From: JASLQO01 sp002327525
GTDB taxonomy: Bacteria; Pseudomonadota; Gammaproteobacteria; Pseudomonadales; Azotimanducaceae
Direction of reading: 5' to 3'
Assembly (NCBI GenBank): GCA_030744435.1
Contig: JASLQO010000013.1
Coordinates: forward strand, 496,001-560,000
Length of the DNA stretch: 64,000 bases
This document shows positions 45,430 to 53,557 of the stretch, piece by piece (position 1 is the stretch's first letter; the number at the start of each line of letters is the position of its first letter). The position numbers and the translations under genes were made by a program. Under the pieces are notes generated by a model, which searched no databases, was not told the origin of the DNA, and worked only from the letters and a program-made list of their open reading frames with translations.

Positions 45430-46218
45430 TCAGGACTCCTGATTGAACACAGGGTCGCGTTTTTCCAGGAACGCCCGCATGCCCTCCGCTGCATCTGGCG
45501 TGCCTCGTGTCAGATGTACGGCGGCACGTTCATCGAGCAGTGACTCGGCAAGACTCCTGGACTCGAAGCCGACGATGGTCTCGAGCATGCCCTTGACAGC
45601 CAATCTCGGTTGTCGGGCGAGTTCTTCACCGATTTCCTGGGCGCGAATCTTGAGCACCGCGATCGGACAGATTTCCGTCACGAGGCCCATGCGCAGTGCT
45701 TCTTCACCGTCGATCTTGCGTCCGCGAAGGATCATGTCGAGCGCCTGATCCCGACCCACGCAGCGTGGCAGGCGCGCCGAACCGCCCCACGCGGGGACCG
45801 CGCCGAGATCCATTTCCGGTAATCCGATCTGCGCGCCCTGATCGGCCGCGAGACGGAAATGGCAGGCCAGCGGTAACTCGAGGCCCCCACCGAGGCAATA
45901 GCCGAACAGGGTGGCGATACTCGGTTTACCAAGGTGCTCGATCATGTTGAGCACACGCAACCTCTGGTCGAAAACGGCGTCTGCGCTGCCTTTTCTGGCG
46001 ATACCTTCCGGAAACTGTTTGAGGTTCATGCCTACCGAGAAGTTGTCTTCGCCCTCAGCGGTAAAGACGATGGCCCGCACCTTCTCATCTTCAGCGAGCT
46101 TTGGCAGAGTCTCTTCGAGAACGTCCATGTAATCGAGCGTCATGCGGTTGTAGGGCGCATCGTTTATGCTCAGCGTGGCGACGGCGTTGGACACGCTGAC
46201 GAGAAGCGGTTCGGTCAT
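45430..46218 (-). CDS. Enoyl-CoA hydratase/isomerase (crotonase family)
   Basis: 262 residues with the crotonase fold: IVFTAEGEDNFSVGMNLKQF at the first oxyanion loop, FGYCLGGGLELPLACHFRLA at the second, and the catalytic-position Glu in GLPEMDLGAVPAWGGSARLP. The N-terminal strand is divergent (ATLSINDAPYNRM). The C-terminus EGMRAFLEKRDPVF is standard. It converges with the Nramp-like gene, 8 bp apart. It is probably a hydratase or isomerase in acyl-CoA breakdown; chain length cannot be inferred. Confidence 0.85.
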   Translation of the reverse strand: MTEPLLVSVSNAVATLSINDAPYNRMTLDYMDVLEETLPKLAEDEKVRAIVFTAEGEDNFSVGMNLKQFPEGIARKGSADAVFDQRLRVLNMIEHLGKPSIATLFGYCLGGGLELPLACHFRLAADQGAQIGLPEMDLGAVPAWGGSARLPRCVGRDQALDMILRGRKIDGEEALRMGLVTEICPIAVLKIRAQEIGEELARQPRLAVKGMLETIVGFESRSLAESLLDERAAVHLTRGTPDAAEGMRAFLEKRDPVFNQES

Positions 46219-46293
46219 GAAAAGTGCCTGAAAATCGTTAGGTGGGCGTGAGGATAAACCAGCGAGGCGTGATGCAGAAAGGGGTGCGGCCCA

Positions 46294-46412
46294 CTAGCTC
46301 TCCAGCGGTGGGATATAGGTGATGTCGGCGCCGCTGATTTCGGCGCGATGGGTAGTGAGGTCGATATAGGGCGGTCTCACCAGCACCACCACGTCCTCGT
46401 CCGGATGCGCGA
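46294..46412 (-). other. Possible short C-terminal remnant, unrecognised
   Basis: Between two crotonase genes on the same strand a frame reads AHPDEDVVVLVRPPYIDLTT, then HRAEISGADITYIPPLES, and a TAG at 46294. It looks like the natural end of a protein, but no start precedes it and I do not recognise the family. It may be a remnant like others in this window. Confidence 0.3.
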
Positions 46413-47246
46413 TTATCGCTGTTCCGGGTGTTCGTCCTGGCCGCGGTCTGCGCTGAACTCCGGTTCGCGTTTCTCCATGAACGCGAGCGCGCCTTCCATC
46501 ATGTTTTTAGGGATGAGTACCGCCTGATGCTCCATTTCCAGATCCAATTGTTCGCTGAAGGTGTTGCGGGCGGCCGCGTCGATGGAGTGTCGAATGCGCA
46601 CCGCTGCATCGGGTGAGCTGCATTTGAGGATCGAAGCCACGCGTTCTACCTCGGTGTCGAGCTGGTCATCCTTCACGCAACTCCAGATGAGTCCCCAATC
46701 CAGCGCCTGTTCAGCCGTGATGCGCTGCCCGAGCAGCGCCAGACCGAGTGCTCGTGCCCGGCCAGCACGATTGGGCAGGTTCCACGTGGTACCCAGGTCG
46801 GGCACGATGCCGAGCCTGGGGCCAAAGGTGGCGACGAAAAAGGCCGAACGTGCAGCTATGGTTATGTCGCAGGCCAGTGAAAGGCCGAAACCGCCTCCGG
46901 CAGCTGCGCCGTTGACGCGGGCGATGGTGGGCACGGGGCAGTTTTCTATAGCGCGCATTGCCTGGTTGAAGACATCTCCCATGGAATTTCCGGCTGGTGC
47001 GGCCGGGGCCGGTTCGGGATTCGCCACCTGCGCGAGATCGGCGCCGGCGCAGAAACCCCGGCCGTTGCCGGTGAGCACGACAACCCGCACGGCTTCATCT
47101 GCATCAACGCGTGCCAGTGCTTCGGATAAGCCCGACATGAGGCTGTCGGTCATCGCGTTGAGCGCTTGCGGACGGTTTAGAGTGATGGTGGCTATCCTAT
47201 CATCGACACGATAGAGGACGGGGTCGTTACTGTCGGAATTGGCCAT
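46413..47246 (-). CDS. Enoyl-CoA hydratase (crotonase family)
   Basis: 277 residues from the ATG at 47246, which follows AGGAAG at 6 nt; an upstream ATG at 47291 is less likely. Motifs are ATITLNRPQALNAMTDSLM, GNGRGFCAGADLAQVANP and RVNGAAAGGGFGLSLACDI. GPRLGIVPDLGTTWNLPNRA, with Asp rather than Glu at one catalytic position, recalls PaaG-like isomerases. It is separated from the next crotonase by about 195 bp holding a short remnant. A role in acyl-CoA isomerisation or hydration is likely. Confidence 0.85.
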   Translation of the reverse strand: MANSDSNDPVLYRVDDRIATITLNRPQALNAMTDSLMSGLSEALARVDADEAVRVVVLTGNGRGFCAGADLAQVANPEPAPAAPAGNSMGDVFNQAMRAIENCPVPTIARVNGAAAGGGFGLSLACDITIAARSAFFVATFGPRLGIVPDLGTTWNLPNRAGRARALGLALLGQRITAEQALDWGLIWSCVKDDQLDTEVERVASILKCSSPDAAVRIRHSIDAAARNTFSEQLDLEMEHQAVLIPKNMMEGALAFMEKREPEFSADRGQDEHPEQR

Positions 47247-47373
47247 GGTTTGCTTCCTGAGATCGAAGAAGTGTCGTTGATCCATCATCACCCATGAAGG
47301 AGTTCGCTACAAACGCCATGGAGCTTGATGCGTAACCGGCAGGTCGTGTATCCGCCGCCCGAGCGTTGCTGAG

Positions 47374-47598
47374 TTACGCGCCAGTGTTCTCTATCTTGTC
47401 CGCGTGTCGCAGCCACAGGCCGCCGCCGAAGTGTGGGCGCGGATCATAGGAGCGATGGCCGAGCAGGCGTTGCACGCGTGGCGAAAGACCGGCCAGTTCC
47501 TCGTCCGTATAATCGATGGGGCTCGATTCTTCGGGCGTCAGCCAGCCGAGCACGTAACTCAGATGCATGGCGCGCCGCCACTCGTTCGTCATTTGATT
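47374..47598 (-). pseudogene. Phytanoyl-CoA dioxygenase-like, C-terminal remnant
   Basis: 72 codons read WRRAMHLSYVLGWLTPEESS, then LSPRVQRLLGHRSYDPRPHF. This resembles the end of a PhyH-family protein, where an Arg and Ser of the RxAxxxSY region bind 2-oxoglutarate and a QRLLGYR tail follows. All iron ligands lie in the missing part. The 5' break is near 47598, and about 240 bp of unrecognised sequence separates it from the SnoaL remnant on the other strand. Confidence 0.6.
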
Positions 47599-47837
47599 GG
47601 CGCCCCCACCATTAAACCGTCTGGCGCGGAAACGGTGCGGGATCCGGACACGGGGAAGGGATCCGAGGTGTTTAAAGACCTTTTGACAAAGATACTCAAG
47701 CTACGCTCTCCCGAAGTTGGATTCACGTGGGAAGTCGCGCGCTCACTGGAGCGTACTACGGAGGGCGAGGAGGCCACCACCGATCCCTACGATAGGGTGT
47801 TCTGGTTCGTAGGTCAGGCGGTATTTCTGGCCTTTCT
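47599..47837. other. Unrecognised spacer between two remnants
   Basis: An open frame on the plus strand crosses the region, but its protein matches nothing I know, and the minus-strand frame is also non-committal. It may be scrambled coding sequence left by the same deletions that cut the flanking PhyH-like and SnoaL-like genes. Confidence 0.3.
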
Positions 47838-48205
47838 GTGCACGGGAACGACCCTGAAGCAGATGCCGCCACGATAGTCGATTTGTTTTGCGCGGATGCC
47901 TCATTTCGGATGGGCGAGCGCATAACCAGTGGCCATGAGGCTTTACTCGCGTTCCATCGCGAAAGCGTGGGTGAGCGAACCCACCAGCCATTCATCCAGA
48001 ACCACGTGATCGAGCTTCTGGACGAACGGCACGCGAGCGGCCGATGCTCCGTGGAGATTCGTATTTCACATTCAGGCGGGCCTCGAACTGCAGCGGGCCA
48101 CTACTTCGACCGTTATCGCAAGGTGGCGGGCACTGGCGATTCGCCGACGGTGCGTTCGTGGCCTATCACTTCGCGCCGTGGCGTGAGGGTTGGGCGGTGG
48201 ACTGA
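47838..48205 (+). pseudogene. SnoaL/NTF2-like protein, frameshifted
   Basis: The frame reads DAATIVDLFCADASFRMGER, then ITSGHEALLAFHRESVGERT and HYFDRYRKVAG, then breaks near 48130. In another frame it continues WRFADGAFVAYHFAPWREGW and AVD with a TGA at 48203. Joined, these make a typical SnoaL-like domain with its closing beta strands. The N-terminal helix seems short, so the 5' end may also be cut. Confidence 0.65.
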
Positions 48206-48303
48206 GATCGCGTGGGAGGCCGTTCCGCATTCGGCGCCGTGCACGATGCGAGGCATTCATGGTTTGGTCGCGAGAGTGGCGCGACCGGGGTGTACTCACG
48301 CTC

Positions 48304-49455
48304 CTACATCGAGGCGTCCAGCGGCAGCAGGAAACGCCACAGCGGTTCCGGCGCACCGGATTCCCGGATCGCGGCCTGCGCGGCTCTGATGACCTTGCCG
48401 GTTTCGGTTTTGTCCCGAAACCACCGATAACCCGACCAGGCGGCGGGTGTGTGATCGGAGATCTCCATCGCGGCCATCTCGTAGTAGCCACGGATGTCTT
48501 GACTGACTCGAGCGGGAACGCCGGGAATACCGGCCTCTTTCCAGGGGGTTCCATCTGCGACGCGCAGGAATGCCTCTATCGCGCCGGGCACCGCGTCGGC
48601 GTCCAACAATCGCGCCGCACCCGCCCGATTTCCGAATTTCGCCACCGCCCGGTCGTACGCTCCTCGCAGACCGCGGGCCTCGTCCAGTGCCGGATGTGCA
48701 TCGGCATCGTGGCGCGGTGGCAGAGCACAGACCAGGGTTTCGGTGGCGTCGTCCTCGATCGCCTCGGGGAAATCCTCGATGGATGGCTCATCACGACGCA
48801 GTAATCCGAGGGCGTGTTCGAGCACGCGGTGCTGAAATGCAGGGTCTTGCGGTACTCCCAGGGGGCGGCCGAGGGGGAAGTCGCAGAACAGCCCCCGGGG
48901 CGGGGCAGTGTTGTAGATCTGTTCGCGGATTGAGCCGATGGCGACGGTTGCGATACCGGCTGCTTCGAATACGTGTGCGAGCGTACTGACGGTACGCGTG
49001 CACAAGGGTCAGACAGGCGTGAGTAAAACGGCGTCGACTTCGTTGTCTTTCAGCAATTGCGCGCCTGCAGGGCCGCTGTCCATGCGCACGCCCGCCAGGT
49101 CGAATTGATTGCCAGCGTAGGCGAGGTGTACGTCGGATACGCATCCGATGACCCCTCGTTCGGCCAGTTCCTCAAGGCGATCTATAGGGAAGACGACGTT
49201 GAGGTCGGCGCTCACACCACTTGCGTCGAAGTTGGGGCTCCAGTGGCCGACTACGATGTCCCGTCTCTCACGCTCCAACACCCGGTAGCCAATGTCGACG
49301 GGTGCGAAATCGTCATCGGTGGAGTGGTGCAGCGAAGCGGAGGTGACGATGGCGACTGTGGCCTTCTCGAGCGCTACGTCCTTCACGAAGGCCGGATTCT
49401 CAAACGTCGGGCAGTCGATCTTGGCCGCTCCCGTTTTGATGGATTTGTCTGTCAC
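48304..49455 (-). CDS. Selenoprotein B family reductase (GrdB/PrdB-like) with in-frame UGA for selenocysteine
   Basis: Two reading frames usually called separately (49455-49009 and 49005-48304) are one frame split by a single TGA at 49009-49011. Read as Sec149 the product has 383 residues. The site is LLTPV-U-P-L-C-TRTV, matching the UxxC redox site of glycine/betaine/sarcosine/D-proline reductase selenoprotein B proteins. The N-terminal half has HWSPNFDASG and NVVFPIDRLEELAERGVIG; the C-terminal half has GLFCDFPLGRPLGVPQ. A SECIS-type hairpin begins 4 nt after the TGA. The GTG start at 49455 follows GAGGAAGAGGG. The family cleaves C-N bonds reductively; the substrate here is unknown. Cys or Sec forms occur in aerobes too. 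Confidence 0.85.
48974..49004 (-). promoter_or_regulatory. Bacterial SECIS element (selenocysteine insertion hairpin)
   Basis: Just 3' of the TGA (49009-49011) the mRNA folds into UGUGC, 2-nt bulge AC, GCGUAC, loop CGUCA, GUACGC, 2-nt bulge UC, GCACA. Both stems (5 and 6 bp) are perfect. The apical loop starts 17 nt after the UGA and has G as its second base. Spacing, loop size and loop G agree with the known bacterial SECIS consensus recognised by SelB. No SelB, SelA or tRNA-Sec gene is in the window. Confidence 0.8.
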
Positions 49456-49593
49456 GATTCCCTCTTCCTCGGGTTTTCTGGAACCTTCCCATACCCTGGA
49501 GCATTTTGTCTACGAGGCAGTCTGTCGGGCGCCGTATCCGGCATCGGGTAGCCGAACGCACTTCGTTGGGAGCCTCGTTTCGATTTCCCGGGA

Positions 49594-50433
49594 TCATAGG
49601 GGCTTGCGAGCCCGGAACGTGTCTGCAACCGCTGACATGGTGGAAAATGTAACCCCTGTGTGTTGTTCGAAGTAATCTATCAATCGCTCGAGCATCAGCA
49701 TGCGGCTACCCTTGCCGATGCACTGTGGGTGCATGGTCAGCACGTAGACTCCCGTTTCCAGCTTCTCATGGAGATAGTGGAACTCGGCCGCCCAGATGTC
49801 GTACACGTCATTGGGTGAGCGCAACCTCTGTCGCCCACCATGGGGTTCGTAGTTGAAATATGGCCAGTCGTCCAGAATCCAGTCGAACGGGAGGATGACG
49901 AGGTCGACAGGCGCCCCGAACTCGTGTGGTCCGTCCGTGCGTACCACGTCGCCGAGCCGCATGTAGGTAGGTTCGAAATCGCGGGGCGCCATGGAGCTGT
50001 CGTAGCTGAAACCGTGCTCCAGCAACATGTTGACCCATCGCGTGCCGGGATTGCCCCCCGGCAACCGATGCCCGGCGGGGGGTCTGCCTGAGATGCGTTC
50101 GATGCATTCGATGGAGCGTTCGAGAATCTGACGTTCGTCGTATTCGTCGCGCGTGGACGAAGGCGCCTCGTGGCAGTAGCCGTGATAACCGATCTCGTGG
50201 CCTGCGGAAGCGACACGCCGGCATATCTCAGGGTAGGTATCGATAGTGTGTCCCGGGATGAACCAGGTGGTTGGGATGTGTCGTGCATCGAAGAGATCCA
50301 CCAGGCGCTCGGCTCCCACTTCGCCGAATTCACCCCGTGCGATGAGCGGCGCTGCTTTTGTTCCCCGGGGCCCGGCCCACACGGAGATGGCGTCGAAGTC
50401 GAAGCTGAGGCACACAGTGATTTCCTTGCCCAC
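49594..50433 (-). CDS. Polysaccharide deacetylase-fold hydrolase (PuuE-like)
   Basis: 279 residues from a GTG at 50433 preceded by AGGGAGAA; an upstream frame to 50574 seems too long. The NodB fold shows VCLSFDFDAISVWAG with the metal and catalytic Asp pair, PTTWFIPGHTIDTYPEICRR, and HEIGYHGYCHE with the two metal His. FSYDSSMAPRDFEPTYMRLG is typical of the allantoinase/PgdA-like branch that acts on cyclic amides or amidines as well as sugars. It lies 138 bp upstream of the selenoprotein on the same strand, so the two may act on the same nitrogenous substrate. That link is inference. Confidence 0.8.
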   Translation of the reverse strand: MGKEITVCLSFDFDAISVWAGPRGTKAAPLIARGEFGEVGAERLVDLFDARHIPTTWFIPGHTIDTYPEICRRVASAGHEIGYHGYCHEAPSSTRDEYDERQILERSIECIERISGRPPAGHRLPGGNPGTRWVNMLLEHGFSYDSSMAPRDFEPTYMRLGDVVRTDGPHEFGAPVDLVILPFDWILDDWPYFNYEPHGGRQRLRSPNDVYDIWAAEFHYLHEKLETGVYVLTMHPQCIGKGSRMLMLERLIDYFEQHTGVTFSTMSAVADTFRARKPL

Positions 50434-50567
50434 ATTCTTCTCCCTACCAGGTGTAAACGCCACAGTATTGATGCTCACCCATATCGATACAAACCACGGC
50501 TGATTTCCAGCGCAAACCTCTAGATTCACCCTGGATATAGCCGTGGGTGATTGGACTTGATATATAT

Positions 50568-50581
50568 ATGACAAATGTCAT
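50568..50581. promoter_or_regulatory. Palindrome over the start of the broken TetR gene
   Basis: ATGACA and TGTCAT flank AA; the first ATG is a possible start of the regulator. A TA-repeat precedes it. It could be the autoregulatory operator of the former TetR gene, though short palindromes arise by chance. Confidence 0.35.
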
Positions 50582-51190
50582 TCCACCTCCGGAACAACGC
50601 ATGAGCCGTCAGATTGTCTGGCAAAAAGCCACCAGAATCTGGGACAGGCCGGCGGGTGATCGTGACGCCCGGCGCCGTGAGATTGCCGAGGTGATACGGC
50701 CCGTCATCCGCAACGTCGGCATCGACAAGGTCAGCATGCGCTTCATCGCCAGGGAGACAGGCTGCACCACGGGCGTAGTGACGCACTATTTTGCGGACAA
50801 AGACGAAATCATGTCCTTCGCGGTTGCTCGCCTGTTCGAGGAATTGCGCGAAGCAATAGAGTCGTTGCGCCAGATGGACGATGTGCTCAAGGCTTCCGGC
50901 TTCTCTGTGAGAGGGTGTTGCCGCTGAATGCCCAGGGCCGCATCGAGTGGTCGGTGTGGCTAAGTTATCTCTCCGGCGCACAGTACAACGAACAGCTCAA
51001 GCAGCTGATTCGGCGAGGGTAGAAACAAGGCATCCTGCGCCGGGACCTCGATGCGAGCCTGCTGACAGACCAGTTCAACGCCCAGCTCGATGGGCTGGCG
51101 TTGATGGCGCCGTTCGAGAAGAAGCATTTTCCGCGAACTTACGTGATGGCCTTGACCGAACATGCCATCGGTAATCTACTACCACGCTGA
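50568..51190 (+). pseudogene. TetR family regulator (BetI-like C-terminus), frameshifted and amber-stopped
   Basis: The N-terminus has a normal DNA-binding domain: RREIAEVIRPVIRNVGIDKV, then FIARETGCTTGVVTHYFADK. The frame breaks near 50895. The C-terminal half lies in another frame, CERVLPLNAQGRIEWSVWLS, with a TAG at 51020-51022, then GILRRDLDASLLTDQFNAQL and a TGA at 51188. The aminotransferase starts 12 bp later, so this was probably its regulator. Confidence 0.8.
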
Positions 51191-51202
51191 AGGGAGACCG
51201 AC

Positions 51203-52525
51203 ATGACCGATATATTTCAGGAACTGCAGGACATGATGCCTGCCTCGGAGAAGGTGTTCGAGCGCAACACGCGCGTGCTCGCACAGGAAGTCGTGGGCAC
51301 GATCCTTCTGCCGTACAAGTTCTATGCCGCCGAGGCGAAGGGCTCCAGGGTGACCGATGCTGACGGCAACGAATTCATCGATCTCACGATGGGATTCGGG
51401 CCGTTGCTCCTGGGGCACAACCCCGATGTCGCTGTCGAGGCGGCGCGGGCGGCTGTGGAGAAAGCCATGCTCCTGGGCATCCCCAATCCCTATCAGGGAG
51501 AGTTGGCAGAGTTACTGGTGGATGCTGCGCCGTGCGCGGAACAGGTGGTGTTCTGCAATACCGGAACCGAAGCCACGATGTATGCAATACGTCTGGCCAG
51601 GGCCCTGACCGGCAAGACCAGGATCGCGATGTTCGACGGCAGCTACCACGGGGCGCATGACTACGTGATCATGGAGGGCGTGCTGGAGCCGGATCCGAGT
51701 CAGCCCTCGCATCGGCCCCAGGGTCACGGTGTGCCGAACGCCACCACCGAACAGATACTCTTCTTACCATACCGGGACCCGCGCGCGTTCGAGCTGATCG
51801 AGTCAAACAAGGACGAACTGGCCTGCGTTCTGCTGGAGCCTGTGCAGAGTTCCAACCCGCGTCTGGATGTGGGCCCCTATCTGAGAGAGTTGCGCGAGGT
51901 GTGTACACGCAATGGCGTGTTGTTGATTCTCGACGAAGTGATCACCGGTTTTCGGCTTGGCTATGGTGGCGGCCAGGAGCGGTTCGATGTCACGCCGGAT
52001 CTGGCCACCTACGGCAAGATACTGGGTGGCGGAATGCCCATCGGCGCGGTTGCGGGTCCGAGGGAGCTGATGAAACCATTCAACTTTTTCGGTGAGGACA
52101 ACCCAATCTTCTCAGGGGGCACCTTTGGCGGCAATCCGGTCTCCATGCTCACGGGAGCCGCCGTCGTGCGGCATCTGCACGACAACCCCGAGATCTATCC
52201 GGATCTGCGGCGCAAGGGCGATCGTCTGACGGAGGGTGTGAATCAGTTTCTGCAGCAGGGAGACTATCCCGCTCAGCTGCTGCATGCCGATTCGATGTTT
52301 CATCTGATGTTCACGCGCGAATCCGTAGAGCGCGGCCGGCATTTCGACGAGAGCACGATGATGCTGGAAAACCGCTACTACGCACACCTCATGAAGCGCG
52401 GCGTCGTGGTGCCTGGAATACACCTGTTTTTCATCTCCGCTGCGCACAGTGATGCGGATGTCGATCTCGTGGTGGATGCGATGTGTGATTCGTTTCGAGC
52501 ACTGAGAAGCGAAGGACACGTTTGA
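51203..52525 (+). CDS. Class III aminotransferase, glutamate-1-semialdehyde aminomutase-like
   Basis: 440 residues of PLP fold type I: TDADGNEFIDLTMGFGPLLL near residue 55, NTGTEATMYAIRLARALTGK near 120, the cofactor Asp in LLILDEVITGFRLG, and Lys272 in TYGKILGGGMPIGAVAG. The layout is closest to GSA aminomutase and its catabolic relatives that act on beta- or omega-amino acids. GAAGGGAGACCGAC before the ATG is a strong ribosome site. A second, house-keeping HemL would be expected elsewhere. The broken TetR gene directly upstream argues for a catabolic rather than a heme role. Confidence 0.82.
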   Translation: MTDIFQELQDMMPASEKVFERNTRVLAQEVVGTILLPYKFYAAEAKGSRVTDADGNEFIDLTMGFGPLLLGHNPDVAVEAARAAVEKAMLLGIPNPYQGELAELLVDAAPCAEQVVFCNTGTEATMYAIRLARALTGKTRIAMFDGSYHGAHDYVIMEGVLEPDPSQPSHRPQGHGVPNATTEQILFLPYRDPRAFELIESNKDELACVLLEPVQSSNPRLDVGPYLRELREVCTRNGVLLILDEVITGFRLGYGGGQERFDVTPDLATYGKILGGGMPIGAVAGPRELMKPFNFFGEDNPIFSGGTFGGNPVSMLTGAAVVRHLHDNPEIYPDLRRKGDRLTEGVNQFLQQGDYPAQLLHADSMFHLMFTRESVERGRHFDESTMMLENRYYAHLMKRGVVVPGIHLFFISAAHSDADVDLVVDAMCDSFRALRSEGHV

Positions 52526-52569
52526 TCGTCGCCACAATCCGCCCACGCCTGGAGAACGGCGCGCGCGAC

Positions 52570-53466
52570 TTAGCGATCCGGCGGCAGGTTGAGCTCACTC
52601 CGTCTTCGGAGCTGATCCTCTGACGGTCCTTGACTGTAGTCGCCGAAAGCCCCATCGCGGCGCTCGATGGCCCCGCGGACACCCTCGTTGCGCGCGACGT
52701 GAACGAACTCACGGCCCTGCGGTGTGTTGCGCATGATGCCGTCGAGGATCGGGCCGAGGGTTTGTGTACTCTGCAATCCCATGTTGTCGTAGGCCTGGTT
52801 GACGATGAGCTTCATCGAGACGAGCTGGGTCAGGGGGATACCGGCGAGACGGTTGGCCAGCTCAGCCACACGCTCATCGAGTTCCTCCAGTGGATAGGAG
52901 AAGTTGATGAGTTCGGCGGCGGCCGCCTCCTTTCCACTGATCCATTCTCCGGTCAGGGCATAGTACTTCGCCTTTGCGAGCCCGAGACGATAGACCCACA
53001 TGCCCGTCAGGTGACAGCCCCAGACGCGCGAGTAGGGAGTGCCGAAACGTGCGCAGTCGGAGGCGATGACGAGGTCGGCGCACAGCGCCAGTTCTGAACC
53101 ACCCCCGACGCAGTATCCGTGCACCTTGGAGATGGTGGGCTTCAGACCACGCCACAGCCCCATGAAGTGAGTGATGTAGCTGGTGTACTGGTTGGTCACG
53201 CTATGCATGTCCATACCGGGATCGTAGTTCGCCTCCTTGATGCCCTCGTAGTGCTCAAGCCCGCCGGAAAAGTCGAAACCGCCGCAGAAAGCATCGCCCG
53301 CGCCTTGCAGCACGATTACCCGAATGGCGTCGTCCTGATTGGCGTCTGTGAGAGTGGTGTTCAAACCCGAAATGACGTTGCCCCGAAGGGTGTTGTGCTT
53401 CTCGGGTCGGTTCAACGTGATGGTGGCGATGCGGTCTTGCTTGTCGTAGAGGATGTCGTCGGTCAT
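52570..53466 (-). CDS. Enoyl-CoA hydratase/isomerase (crotonase family), long form
   Basis: 298 residues from the ATG at 53466, which has GGAGA at 5 nt; a start at 53487 is possible. ATITLNRPEKHNTLRGNVIS, GAGDAFCGGFDFSGGLEHYE and KVHGYCVGGGSELALCADLV are the crotonase landmarks. The usual catalytic Glu region reads TPYSRVWGCHLTGMWVYRLG, without Glu, so activity may be isomerase, hydrolase or lyase. The C-terminal tail is extended. It is divergent from a TetR gene with an operator-like repeat between, so it is the probable target of that repressor. Confidence 0.83.
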   Translation of the reverse strand: MTDDILYDKQDRIATITLNRPEKHNTLRGNVISGLNTTLTDANQDDAIRVIVLQGAGDAFCGGFDFSGGLEHYEGIKEANYDPGMDMHSVTNQYTSYITHFMGLWRGLKPTISKVHGYCVGGGSELALCADLVIASDCARFGTPYSRVWGCHLTGMWVYRLGLAKAKYYALTGEWISGKEAAAAELINFSYPLEELDERVAELANRLAGIPLTQLVSMKLIVNQAYDNMGLQSTQTLGPILDGIMRNTPQGREFVHVARNEGVRGAIERRDGAFGDYSQGPSEDQLRRRSELNLPPDR

Positions 53467-53499
53467 GAAGATCTCCGAAGGTGTCATGAGTGTGCGGCC

Positions 53500-53516
53500 C
53501 TAATGAAATCCATTAG
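53500..53516. promoter_or_regulatory. Inverted repeat in crotonase/TetR divergent spacer, probable operator
   Basis: CTAATG (53500-53505) and CATTAG (53511-53516) are separated by AAATC. It lies 34 nt upstream of the crotonase start and 41 nt upstream of the TetR start, where a TetR dimer would block both promoters. Confidence 0.55.
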
Positions 53517-53557
53517 TGCTGCCGATAAAATCCGCTCATCAACTAAGGTATCAAGAG

